Assembly: GCA_947626125.1 (NCBI GenBank)
Contig: CANQRA010000004.1
Location: forward strand, 1-40,220
DNA length: 40,220 bases
Reading direction: 5' to 3'
Source: an uncultured Bacilli bacterium
GTDB taxonomy: Bacteria; Bacillota_I; Bacilli_A; RF39; UBA660
Part shown: in pieces, positions 25,173-33,548 of the stretch
Layout: each line of letters starts with the position of its first letter
How positions within the stretch are numbered: the first letter of the stretch is position 1
Program-made: the position numbers and the translations under genes
Notes under the pieces: model-generated
Told to the model about the DNA's origin: nothing
Database searches by the model: none
Seen by the model: the letters and a program-made list of their open reading frames with translations, nothing else

Positions 25173-27059
25173 ATGCCTCATATTGAATGTGTAAAAAACA
25201 ATGGCAAGCCCTATCTCAGATTAGCTGAATCTAGATACATAAAAGAGATTGGCCGGCAAAAAAAGTTTGTTATAAAAAATTTAGGGCCTTTATCTAAATT
25301 TGATGATGGTAAACCTGATTTTTTAAAAAGATTTAGAGAAAAGTTCAAAAATGGTGAAATTGACTTTGATGGTATTAGTTATTATTCTAACTTACCTGTC
25401 AAAAGAACTTTTGAAATTGATAATGATAAAAACTATATTGATTTAAAAAATATAGGCTATTTATTTTTACAAAGTGTTTATAACAGCTTAGGAATCTCAC
25501 AATATTTAAATCAAGTAAAATCAAAATCAAAAATGGAATTTGATTTAAATGGTTTAACTAAAATGTTAGTATTTGGGAGGATATTAAATCCAGCCAGTAA
25601 AAAGAGAACTTACGAAGAAAGAGACCAATATTTATTTCCTATAGTTGATTGTAATGAAATAAAAGAGGTGTATAGAACTTTAGATGTTTTAGCAGAAAAT
25701 TCCAAAAAAATCCAAAATAGAATGAACACAAAAATTAAGAATTCATCTATTGGAAGAAAAACAGATTTAACATATTATGATGTAACTAATTATTATTTTG
25801 AAACAATGTATGGTGATGATGATATTTATGAACTTGATGAAAATAATGAAATAGTAAAAGATGAAAAAGGAAAACCAATTATCGCTCAAAAAGGATTTAG
25901 AAAAGTAGGAGTATCAAAAGAAAATCGTAAAGGGCCAATAGTTCAAATGGGGTTATTTATTGATAATAATGGAATACCTGTTTCGCATAAATTATTTCCA
26001 GGAAATACTCAAGATAAAACAACATTTAAAAATGTATTAGAAAACGAAGCTGATGAAATGGATTTAGGACATGTTGTCGTTGTTGCAGATAATGGAATGA
26101 ATGCCCAAGAAAATAAATATTTAATTGTAGATAAAGGTAATGGTTACATAGTAAGCAAAAGTGTTAAAAGAAGTTGGGCATCTCAAAGAGAATGGGCCCT
26201 AGATGAAAGTGATTACCAAATAGTAACTAATGCAAATAATGAAGTAGTATTTAAATATAAGTCAAGAATAAATGAAATAACACTTACTTATGAAATAAAA
26301 GAAATGATTAATGGCAAAGAAGAATTAAAAGAAAAATTAAGTAAAAAAATAAAAGAAAAAGAAATAATATATTGGAGTAAAAAACATTATGAAAGAGAAT
26401 TACATCAAAATAAGAAATTTATCGAATATTTAGAAAGTTGTAAAGAACATCCAGATAAGTTAAAAGATAAAGAAAGAAAAAGCCAACAATTTATAAAAAC
26501 TGTAGATGTAGATAAAGAAACAGGAGAAATTATTCATCCAGAAAAAGTAATAATATTTTTAGATAAGAAGTTAGAAAAATATAAAGAAACATTAGGATAT
26601 TATTCAATTGTTACTTCTGAAGTAGCAGAAGATGATAGAGAAATAATAAATAGATATCATGGGTTATCAAGAATAGAAGATTCATTTAGAATTATTAAAA
26701 GTGATTTAGAAGGAAGACCAATATATGTATGGACTGAAGAACATATAAAGGCTCACTTTCTAATATGCTTTATAGCCTTAACGATAATAAGAATAATACA
26801 ATATAATATACTTAAATATGAAAATAAATCTACATTAAATGTAGATGGCTGGGAACAAGGAATAACAGCCGAAAAGATAAAAGAATCTTTAAATAATTTA
26901 AAGGCGTGTTCAGATAAAAATGGAGTATGTTTAATAAGTACTCCAACAGTAGAATTTAAAAAAATAGTTAAATCTTTAGGGTTAGAAATACCAGATTTAA
27001 CTACCATAGACAAAATAGATAAATTTAAAAATATATTAAATAAAGACATTTTTATGTGA
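25173..27059 (+). CDS. IS1634-family DDE transposase
   Basis: The enzyme cuts and joins the ends of the surrounding element. I take ATG 25173 (MPHIECVKN) rather than the in-frame TTG at 25158, because GGAG at about 25159-25162 gives usable spacing; length 628, intact. DDE signature: first Asp in YYDVTNYYFET, second in VVVADNGMNAQEN, Glu in GLSRIEDSFRIIKSDLEGRP, which is the IS4/IS1634 Y-(2)-R-(3)-E-(6)-K type block. GHF-like AHFLICFIALTIIRI follows. With intact ends and reading frame the copy may still be mobile. Confidence 0.92.
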   Translation: MPHIECVKNNGKPYLRLAESRYIKEIGRQKKFVIKNLGPLSKFDDGKPDFLKRFREKFKNGEIDFDGISYYSNLPVKRTFEIDNDKNYIDLKNIGYLFLQSVYNSLGISQYLNQVKSKSKMEFDLNGLTKMLVFGRILNPASKKRTYEERDQYLFPIVDCNEIKEVYRTLDVLAENSKKIQNRMNTKIKNSSIGRKTDLTYYDVTNYYFETMYGDDDIYELDENNEIVKDEKGKPIIAQKGFRKVGVSKENRKGPIVQMGLFIDNNGIPVSHKLFPGNTQDKTTFKNVLENEADEMDLGHVVVVADNGMNAQENKYLIVDKGNGYIVSKSVKRSWASQREWALDESDYQIVTNANNEVVFKYKSRINEITLTYEIKEMINGKEELKEKLSKKIKEKEIIYWSKKHYERELHQNKKFIEYLESCKEHPDKLKDKERKSQQFIKTVDVDKETGEIIHPEKVIIFLDKKLEKYKETLGYYSIVTSEVAEDDREIINRYHGLSRIEDSFRIIKSDLEGRPIYVWTEEHIKAHFLICFIALTIIRIIQYNILKYENKSTLNVDGWEQGITAEKIKESLNNLKACSDKNGVCLISTPTVEFKKIVKSLGLEIPDLTTIDKIDKFKNILNKDIFM

Positions 27060-27135
27060 CTTAAATAGAATATTAAGGGCAAAATGCCAAGAAGCCTTAT
27101 AAATACTGGTCAAAATGGGGTCCCTCCGATGCTTT

Positions 27136-27151
27136 AACTGTCAAACTCGGG
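27136..27151 (-). repeat. IS right terminal inverted repeat
   Basis: AACTGTCAAACTCGGG, exact reverse complement of the left end; the next base begins the relic of a third giant sigma gene. Confidence 0.92.
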
Positions 27152-27337
27152 ATTTTAAGAACATATGGTAAAAAATTAACACATAGAACGAAAACAAAAT
27201 TAATGGATATATTTAATATAAGGGAAAGAGAACTTATGAATGGTAAAGAAATAAATCACGTTTATAGATTATTAAATACTCTAGATATAAAAAGAAGGCA
27301 AATAATGGATTCGAGCAGAACTTTAAATAATTTATAA
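27152..27337 (+). pseudogene. 3' relic of a third giant sigma gene
   Basis: Directly after the IS right end, an open frame of 61 codons plus stop reads ILRTYGKKLTHRTKTKL...IRERELMNGKEINHVYRLLNTLDIKRRQ...TLNNL. It matches residues ~1146-1204 of copy B with near-identical DNA, and its last residues (RTLNNL) and 3' flank (AAAAATAGTAAAGTTATG) match copy A. It therefore is the C-terminal end of another paralogue whose first ~1145 codons are missing. No start or ribosome binding site is left. Confidence 0.9.
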
Positions 27338-27354
27338 AAATAGTAAAGTTATGA

Positions 27355-27379
27355 TATAATAGATAGCTAAGTCGGTGAT
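27355..27379 (+). promoter_or_regulatory. -10 box and ribosome binding site of giant sigma copy B
   Basis: TATAAT (27355-27360) sits just after the relic's stop; a TTTATA (27331-27336) 18 bp upstream may be the -35. The ribosome binding site is GGTGAT (27374-27379). The same AAAGTTATG(G/A)TATAA block follows copy A at 25023-25037, where the IS interrupts it: the promoter position of the lost third copy. Confidence 0.65.
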
Positions 27380-27384
27380 ATTTA

Positions 27385-30300
27385 ATGTTAGATGAAGAAT
27401 ATGAAAAAATAAATGAAGAAGATTTATTAAAGGTTGTTACAGATGATGCCCTTAAAATGTATATTAGAAGTATAAGCATATATCCTACATTAAGTGTGGA
27501 AGAACAAAAAGAATTATTTAGAAAGGGCGAGACCGAGAAGCTTATTAATTGTAATTTAAGATTAGTCGTTAAAGTTGCTCTTAAGTACCAAGTAAGAGCT
27601 AAGCATATGAAACTATTAGATCTTATTCAAGAAGGTAATTTAGGTTTAATGCGGGCAATAGAGACATATAATCCTGATGAGGGAGCTTTTACAACTTATG
27701 CCATTCCCTGGATAAGACAAAGAATTCGACGAAGCTTGAATGAAAAAGAAAAAACTATTAGAATACCTGTTCACTTAGAAGAAACTATGAGTAAATATAA
27801 AAGAGTTGTAGAAAGTTTTAGTAACAAGGGATTAGTACCAACAGAAAAAGAAGTAAAAAAAATTTTAGGAATTGGCGATGAGACTTATAAAAGCTTAATG
27901 ATTGCATTAAATAAAACTGTAGTAAGTATTAATCAAAAAGTTGGTGATGATGAAGATACCGAATTAGAAAATTTTATTCCTTCGGAAACCAATGAATTAG
28001 AAAAATTTACTAATGCTTTTTTAGATGAAGAATTAAAAAAAGTTTTAAAACAGGCTTTAAGTCCTTTTGAATATTACATTATTTACTACCGAATTTTATG
28101 TGACGAAAAAAAGACTTTAGAAGAAACAGCGAAACCCTTTAATTTAACTAGAGAAAGAATAAGACAAAAAGAAGAAAAAACCTTAAATAAAATTAAGCCA
28201 TATCTCCAAAGCGACAGTGCTAAATATTATAATGCATTACAAAAAATAAAAGCTAGAGGCCCTCTTGTTCAATTTAAAACAACACCTTTATCTCCTAATG
28301 ATATCATTAAGTATTTTTACCTAGAACCAGACCTTTCATTATATGAAAGAGAAATTTATGAATTAATTTTTTTAGATGAATTTAATTATTCAGTTAAAGA
28401 AATCGCAGATAAATTACATTTATCTTGGGAAGAAGTTAAATTAACGGTGGCTAGTTTAACAGCAAAAATCACACAAAAATTTAGTAATGAAGAACTTTTT
28501 AATGAATTTAAAAACAAGATGATAAAAACGCATGGAGCTAAAATATTTGATGTCTATTTAAGAAGAAAAGAAACACAACCTCAAGAAAAAGCTCTCGATT
28601 ATAAGTATTTAGAGGATAAATATAGTAGTTTAAGCATAGAAGAAATTATGAACTATTTTAATGATGTTCATTATGAGCTTAATAATAAAGAAATAGAATT
28701 ATTACAAAAATTTTTTGCCATTCCGGAGAAATTATATATATCCACAAGGATAATAGAAAAAGATGTTAATATGGCTATCTTTGGTTTTGAACATCAAGTA
28801 TCTGATTTACCATTAAAAGCTTTGTATCAAACATATTTAGAAAATATAAATGAATTTAATGATGAACAACAGTTATATTTAGAAACTTATGTTTTTGGTG
28901 TCCAATCTAAAAAAATATTTAAAGAAACTTATCCTAATGCTTATATTTCATCAACCAAAAATACTTTAATTGAAAAATTAGAGAAACTTTATTACCATCT
29001 TGATGATTTTTTCTTTCATAACTTTACGAAAGAGAAGTGGTTAGAAGTAAAAGCTAAATATGGTGATAAATTTAATGAACAAAGAACCTTAATTTTAGAT
29101 TTATATTTTGGCGTAACAGGTAAAGTATATAGTACAAAAGAATTAATGGAAAAATTTCATTTGAGTTTCGCTGAATTAAATAACACTATTAAAAATGCTA
29201 TTAACTTAGCTAATCGTTTATATGTGGGGATGAGTCATGCTTTAGAAATAGATAAAAATGTTTATCTACCATATGTTAAAGATTTAAAATATGAATTAAG
29301 CGCGGAAACAAGAAAAGTTTTATTAGATTATCTAGAAAAAAATAGAACTTATGATGAGATAGTAAAAACATATGGCCTAACACCTAACAGGGTAAGTTCA
29401 ATAGTAAGTAATGGCCTAAGAAGAATTGATAATTATCGTTATCATATTATTGAAGCTGTAGATATTTCGGAGGATGCCCTTGATGAGGTTATTGCAATTA
29501 ATAAAGATAAGTTTAGTGATAAAGAAATTAAAGTTATTTATTTGTATTATAAAGAATTTAAAACTCCTGCCGAAATTAGTAAACTAGAAAATATCCCCGT
29601 TAATAAAATAAGTATTATTATTTCACGTTTTAATTACTTTTATAGTGTTTTTAAAACTAGAGATGTAGTTTTAACTAATGAAGATATTGCTAAAGAAATT
29701 AATTATCAAGAATCAGAATCGGTTTTAACCAATGATAAAAAAGCCATCGTGGCATGGTATTTTGGCATAAAATGTTCTTATAATCCTTCGGGTAAAAAAG
29801 CCTCAAAGGAAGAACTAATGGCCGAATTTAATTTGCAAAATAATGAATTACGGAATACAATGTTAGTTGCTAAAAGGTTTTTGTTAGAACGCAAAGCAGG
29901 TATGAGAAAACCTGAATTATTATTTATTCCCCGGGAAGATTTAAGGAAAATATTACAAGATAGACATCTACCAATTAATGAAAAAGAAAGAGATATTATT
30001 TGTCAATTATTTGCTCTTAATGGTTATGCGTACATGAATTTAGAGGAGTTAGCCTTAAAGTATGGGGGAACTGTTGGCTACCTAAAAGACCGTTACCAAA
30101 ATGCTATTTTAAAAATCTACAAATACTTAAATAAAGAAATGGAAGGTACCCTAGATTATGAAACGGATGTAGCGCCTTTACTAAAATATTTTTGCCCATC
30201 CGACCGCGATTTAATAACTGAGTATTATAAAAATAATTTAAGTATTAGGAAAATAAGTAAAAAATATCATTTAACGGAAACAAAGGCTAATTATGCTTTA

Positions 30301-30999
30301 GAACAAATAAGAATAAAAATGCATGAGATTATGCATGATGAAAAGGCTAAGAAATTTGACTTTATGTATTATGAAAAAGTAATAGATAATGAAGATTTAC
30401 CTTATTATGGAGATAAAGCTCTAGCTAAAGAAATCTTTAATTTATTATTTGGGATAAATGAAAAGGAACAACTAAGTACGAATGAGATTATAACTAAACT
30501 AAATTTAAATTGTAATTCAAACGTGGTAAATAGAATTGTTATTAATTTGATGTTGGCAGTTTGTAAATATAAAGATGGTATTACTTATAAAAAAACTTTT
30601 ACTTCTGAAGATGTTTATAATTACTTTATGGAGCATGGTAATGAAATGACACCTTCCACAAGAAACCTTTATGCTAGTTACTTACGAAAAATAAGTAAGG
30701 CCCATGTTAAGGGAAAGGGTAGTGAATATATTCCTTATCATATTTTAACTGATTTGTTGATTGCTTCTAATCCTCAAGCCTTTGCTCTTAACTGGGCAAC
30801 TAAAGAGGAAGTAAAGACAATTTTAAGAACATATGGCAAAAAATTAACTCCTAAAACGAAAACAAAATTAATGGAAATATTTGATATAAGGGAAAGAGAA
30901 CTTATGAATGGTAGGGAAATAAATCATGTTTATAGATTATTAAATACTCTAGATATGAAAAGAAAAGAATTAGCAAGTGAGACACGGATATTAAAATAA
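27385..30999 (+). CDS. Giant sigma-70 factor with serial sigma4-like HTH repeats (copy B)
   Basis: 1204 residues, collinear with copy A along its entire length. Regions 1.2 (21-50), 2 (54-118, AFTTYAIPWIRQRIRRSL), 3 (RIPVHLEETMSKYKR onward) and 4 (219-273, LEETAKPFNLTRERIRQKEEKTL) are best conserved. The tail repeats the same series of region-4-like units, e.g. YSVKEIADKLHLSWEEVK, STKELMEKFHLSFAELN, TYDEIVKTYGLTPNRVSSIV, LSIRKISKKYHLTETKAN and LSTNEIITKLNLNCNSNVV. Sequence identity between A and B falls from high in region 2 to moderate in the tail but keeps unit order, so both are likely functional with different specificities. Function of the tail is inferred only. Confidence 0.88.
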   Translation: MLDEEYEKINEEDLLKVVTDDALKMYIRSISIYPTLSVEEQKELFRKGETEKLINCNLRLVVKVALKYQVRAKHMKLLDLIQEGNLGLMRAIETYNPDEGAFTTYAIPWIRQRIRRSLNEKEKTIRIPVHLEETMSKYKRVVESFSNKGLVPTEKEVKKILGIGDETYKSLMIALNKTVVSINQKVGDDEDTELENFIPSETNELEKFTNAFLDEELKKVLKQALSPFEYYIIYYRILCDEKKTLEETAKPFNLTRERIRQKEEKTLNKIKPYLQSDSAKYYNALQKIKARGPLVQFKTTPLSPNDIIKYFYLEPDLSLYEREIYELIFLDEFNYSVKEIADKLHLSWEEVKLTVASLTAKITQKFSNEELFNEFKNKMIKTHGAKIFDVYLRRKETQPQEKALDYKYLEDKYSSLSIEEIMNYFNDVHYELNNKEIELLQKFFAIPEKLYISTRIIEKDVNMAIFGFEHQVSDLPLKALYQTYLENINEFNDEQQLYLETYVFGVQSKKIFKETYPNAYISSTKNTLIEKLEKLYYHLDDFFFHNFTKEKWLEVKAKYGDKFNEQRTLILDLYFGVTGKVYSTKELMEKFHLSFAELNNTIKNAINLANRLYVGMSHALEIDKNVYLPYVKDLKYELSAETRKVLLDYLEKNRTYDEIVKTYGLTPNRVSSIVSNGLRRIDNYRYHIIEAVDISEDALDEVIAINKDKFSDKEIKVIYLYYKEFKTPAEISKLENIPVNKISIIISRFNYFYSVFKTRDVVLTNEDIAKEINYQESESVLTNDKKAIVAWYFGIKCSYNPSGKKASKEELMAEFNLQNNELRNTMLVAKRFLLERKAGMRKPELLFIPREDLRKILQDRHLPINEKERDIICQLFALNGYAYMNLEELALKYGGTVGYLKDRYQNAILKIYKYLNKEMEGTLDYETDVAPLLKYFCPSDRDLITEYYKNNLSIRKISKKYHLTETKANYALEQIRIKMHEIMHDEKAKKFDFMYYEKVIDNEDLPYYGDKALAKEIFNLLFGINEKEQLSTNEIITKLNLNCNSNVVNRIVINLMLAVCKYKDGITYKKTFTSEDVYNYFMEHGNEMTPSTRNLYASYLRKISKAHVKGKGSEYIPYHILTDLLIASNPQAFALNWATKEEVKTILRTYGKKLTPKTKTKLMEIFDIRERELMNGREINHVYRLLNTLDMKRKELASETRILK

Positions 31000-31000
31000 T

Positions 31001-31029
31001 TTGACATAAAATAAACATTTTAATATAAT
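31001..31029 (+). promoter_or_regulatory. Perfect consensus promoter downstream of giant sigma copy B
   Basis: TTGACA (31001-31006), 17 bp, TATAAT (31024-31029): exact sigma-A consensus, starting one base after the stop of copy B. Confidence 0.9.
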
Positions 31030-31056
31030 ATGTTTTTGAAAAAAGGAAGAACGAAC

Positions 31057-32238
31057 ATGAATAAAGCGGTTGAGAAATTTATTAAATTAATTGAAGAAGA
31101 AATTAAAAAGATGAAAAGAAATATTTTTATTCTTTCAAAGAGTAATCGTGGTGTTACTAAAGAAGATATAGAAGGTTTTAGAGGTATTGTAAGAGATAAA
31201 GAAATTTTTGTTGATTGGTTAAAAAATCCCTTTAATGACGATTATGATATAGGAAAAATATTTGTTAATTTTGAGGGCCTTTCCGAAACTTTAAAAGAAA
31301 ATCCGTTAAAATTAAAGGAAATTTTTGAAATTGTAATGTTTGTTATTGCAAAAAATATTAAGATAGGAATATTGCTTATAAAAGTATGTGATTTTTACTT
31401 TAATATGGATATAATTAATAAATTTCATTTTAAAAGCGCGCCGAAAGAAGAAGTACTAGCTTTTGCTCATTCTAAAAAATTTTTATATTCGCCCATTAAA
31501 AATAATTTAACGCCTCCAGAAAAAGAAATGTATCAAGAGTTACTTACTGTATCCCAAAAATCCATTGCTCATGTTAAGTCGGAAGTAGATGGGCATGAAA
31601 TCTTAAATGAATATTTAGTAAGTAAATTTCCAAATATTCAAAAAGAAGATATTCCTTTAATTATGGAAGGGTTTACTAAATGTGGTTTTACACCAAAAAT
31701 TTTACAAGATTTAGAAACATATTTAAATATCTTAACTGATAAAAAGAAAGAACCAATTATAGTGCCTGTAAAAGAAAGATGTTTAAATACTCCTCAATTA
31801 AGTAGTAAAGAGTTAAAAATATTAAATAAAGAATTATCTTATTACTATGATTTTGATAATGATAAAATAATTAGAGCGTTAACTCTAGATGAAGAGTTAC
31901 ATGTTATTAATTTAATGCAAAGATTAGGTTTTAGAGAAGACAGAATGACAAATATTTTAGCTCGAGCTAAGAATGTAATTTCTCTTAACCCAGTTGTTTT
32001 GTATGCCAGATTATATAATAAGTATGAGGCCTTTAGTGATAATGAAAAAGTAAAAGCTTTGTTACAAGAACTAGAAATGTATTTTCAAAATATCTTTATG
32101 GGTGGGGATGATGATTATGAAATTACTAAAATGTGTTTTTTAGATACTTTTAATGAGTTAGAAGAGGTTATACCGCATAATTATGAATATGAATTTGAGG
32201 TAGCAAGAACATTGACAAAAACAAATAGAGTAATTTAA
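31057..32238 (+). CDS. Unknown 393-residue helical protein downstream of giant sigma B
   Basis: Start is ATG 31057 (MNKAVEKFIKL), after AAAAGGAAG; the TTG-like frame from 31030 runs through the promoter's start site. The protein is mostly alpha-helical and lacks membrane segments or Cys clusters. The C-terminal half has repeated short helical hairpins (DIPLIMEGFTKCGFTPKIL; ELHVINLMQRLGFREDRMTNILARAKN), resembling the mTERF-like or helix-repeat style of arrangement rather than any enzyme. No family recognised. It has its own perfect consensus promoter yet lies 58 bases after giant sigma B, so a functional link is possible but unproven. Confidence 0.8.
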   Translation: MNKAVEKFIKLIEEEIKKMKRNIFILSKSNRGVTKEDIEGFRGIVRDKEIFVDWLKNPFNDDYDIGKIFVNFEGLSETLKENPLKLKEIFEIVMFVIAKNIKIGILLIKVCDFYFNMDIINKFHFKSAPKEEVLAFAHSKKFLYSPIKNNLTPPEKEMYQELLTVSQKSIAHVKSEVDGHEILNEYLVSKFPNIQKEDIPLIMEGFTKCGFTPKILQDLETYLNILTDKKKEPIIVPVKERCLNTPQLSSKELKILNKELSYYYDFDNDKIIRALTLDEELHVINLMQRLGFREDRMTNILARAKNVISLNPVVLYARLYNKYEAFSDNEKVKALLQELEMYFQNIFMGGDDDYEITKMCFLDTFNELEEVIPHNYEYEFEVARTLTKTNRVI

Positions 32239-32259
32239 AATTATATTGGAGGAAGGAAA

Positions 32260-32508
32260 ATGACTGGATTTAAAAAAGAATGTTTAATAGGAAATGATTC
32301 AAAAATGGGTAAAGGTTCTTTTTATGGGGTCCATGGCGATACAGAAGCATGCATTACTCCTCAAGTAATTGTTCCGGCACCTCCAAATGATTTAATTGGT
32401 CCTCATTTATTATTTAATCCTACTCCTGAGGTAGGGAAAAACATTCTAGAGTTCGTAAACCTAAAAAAGCTAATAAATAAAGCAAATCCTTTGGAGTTTG
32501 TTTTTTAA
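32260..32508 (+). CDS. Small protein with Gly/Pro-rich middle, unknown function
   Basis: An 82-residue frame with a very strong GGAGGAAGG ribosome binding site, 21 bases after the previous gene. It reads MTGFKKECLIGNDSKMGKG, then a proline-rich stretch (TPQVIVPAPPNDLIGP). Its last codons run through a terminator hairpin (32483-32506), so the C-terminus is encoded by the terminator. No family recognised; the good ribosome binding site is the main support. Confidence 0.55.
   Translation: MTGFKKECLIGNDSKMGKGSFYGVHGDTEACITPQVIVPAPPNDLIGPHLLFNPTPEVGKNILEFVNLKKLINKANPLEFVF
32483..32506 (+). terminator. Terminator overlapping the end of a small gene
   Basis: CAAATCC, TTT loop, GGAGTTTG (one bulge), then TTTTTT. 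Confidence 0.65.
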
Positions 32509-32564
32509 GTAGTATGAATGCTAAAAATATTATATAATTTAGTTAAAGAAAAATAGGAGTGTTT

Positions 32565-32813
32565 ATGAAAAAAAGTTTAAAAATTGTTTTAATAAGTTTA
32601 AGTGTTATCGTGTTCTTTATTGTTCTTGATACTTTACAAGCTAAAATTTGGAATAATAGCCCCATCTTAAAGATTAGAGAAAATTTAAATATAGGAACAA
32701 AAGATTTTGTTGATAAGGGCCTTTTAGTTGATACTTATTGTTATTCTAATGGTAAGAAAATAACTTTATTTAAATGGGAGAATAGATTATATAGTGATGA
32801 AAAAGATATATAG
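32565..32813 (+). CDS. Small exported or membrane-anchored protein
   Basis: Start is ATG 32565 after AGGAG (in-frame GTG at 32559 is too close). The 82-residue product has a Lys-rich start and a hydrophobic helix (IVLISLSVIVFFIVLDTLQ) that serves as signal anchor, then a ~55-residue outer domain (SPILKIREN, KGLLVDTYCYSNGKKITLFKWEN). The 'LVDTY.C.NGKK' pattern recurs in small Bacillota surface proteins of unknown role. It is preceded by a TATATAATTT promoter-like sequence near 32530. Confidence 0.65.
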   Translation: MKKSLKIVLISLSVIVFFIVLDTLQAKIWNNSPILKIRENLNIGTKDFVDKGLLVDTYCYSNGKKITLFKWENRLYSDEKDI

Positions 32814-32879
32814 GGGATTTTAATATAGAATACACAGAAGAAATGTGCAAGGAATTAATAAATGTGATATACTTAGAAT

Positions 32880-33518
32880 ATGAAGAAGATAACTAATTTA
32901 AAATTTAATTTATATATTTTATTTTACTTTTTTATTATTGGCAGTGTGGCAGGTTGGTTTATTGAAGGACTTTGGACCCTTTTAAAAAAAGGTGTTATTA
33001 TCAATCATTCTTGTGTTGTTATAGGTCCATTTAATATGATATATGGTGTTTGTGCTGTATTTTTAACAATTATATTGTATAAATTTAAAGATTCTTCTTT
33101 AGGGAAAATATTTCTTATAAGTTTTATTGGCTGTTCAATTTTAGAATATTTTATGAGTTTTAGCATGGAATATTTCTTTGGCTTTACGGCATGGAATTAT
33201 TCGCAAAAGTTTTTAAATATAAATGGAAGAATAAGTTTGTTTTACTCAATCGCATGGGGATTATTAGGTTGTTTATGGGTAAAGTATGTTTATCCTAAGT
33301 TAAGTATTTTAATTAAAAAGATGGATTATCAAGTAGGGAAAAGATTTGCTATATGCTTAACTGTCTTTTTATTATTAGATGGCGTTCTTACAATAAATGC
33401 GATTAATAGAGCTAGAGCCTTTGATAAGGGGATACCTCCCCAAAATAAATATGAATTATTTTTAGATAAAACTTTTGATAGTAAATATTTAAAAAATATG
33501 TTTAATAATAATTGGTAA
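32880..33518 (+). CDS. CmpB-type membrane protein (putative ABC-transporter type IV family)
   Basis: A 212-residue polytopic membrane protein. The first half matches the CmpB/'ABC_trans_CmpB' family in order: FFIIGSVAGWFIEGLW near the N-terminus, VIGPFNMIYGVCA, a short loop, SILEYFMSFSMEYFFGFTAWNYS, and NINGRISLFYSIAWGLLG. Despite the family name no transport function is proven; the members are common in Bacillota. There is no ribosome binding site: TATACT (32868-32873) ends only 6 bases before the ATG, so the transcript may be leaderless. Confidence 0.85.
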   Translation: MKKITNLKFNLYILFYFFIIGSVAGWFIEGLWTLLKKGVIINHSCVVIGPFNMIYGVCAVFLTIILYKFKDSSLGKIFLISFIGCSILEYFMSFSMEYFFGFTAWNYSQKFLNINGRISLFYSIAWGLLGCLWVKYVYPKLSILIKKMDYQVGKRFAICLTVFLLLDGVLTINAINRARAFDKGIPPQNKYELFLDKTFDSKYLKNMFNNNW

Positions 33519-33524
33519 AAAAAA

Positions 33525-33548
33525 AGATGCATTAACTAATCGGCATCT
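33525..33548 (-). terminator. Terminator of the CFI-box gene
   Basis: On the minus strand AGATGC (33548-33543), loop, GCATCT (33530-33525), then a run of nine T. The stem begins inside the coding region, before the stop codon. The A-run on the plus strand gives the convergent CmpB gene no U-tail. Confidence 0.8.

Larger units (their letters stand above)
25038..27151 (+). mobile_element. IS1634-like insertion sequence
   Basis: Exact 16-bp terminal inverted repeats: CCCGAGTTTGACAGTT at 25038-25053 and AACTGTCAAACTCGGG at 27136-27151, giving a 2114-bp element with one transposase gene. An internal terminator at 25068-25113 shields the transposase from outside transcription. No matching target-site duplication is visible (left flank ...GGTATAA, right flank ATTTTAAG...), consistent with loss of adjacent DNA after insertion. 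Confidence 0.92.

Noticed and set aside
25038-27151. A target-site duplication flanking the IS
   Set aside because: The bases next to the two ends do not match (GGTATAA versus ATTTTAAG), which instead supports an adjacent deletion.
32801-32895. A decayed short gene reading EYTEEMCKELINVIYLEYEEDN before the CmpB-like gene
   Set aside because: The frame is short, has no start with a ribosome binding site and overlaps the next gene; AT-rich DNA gives such frames by chance.
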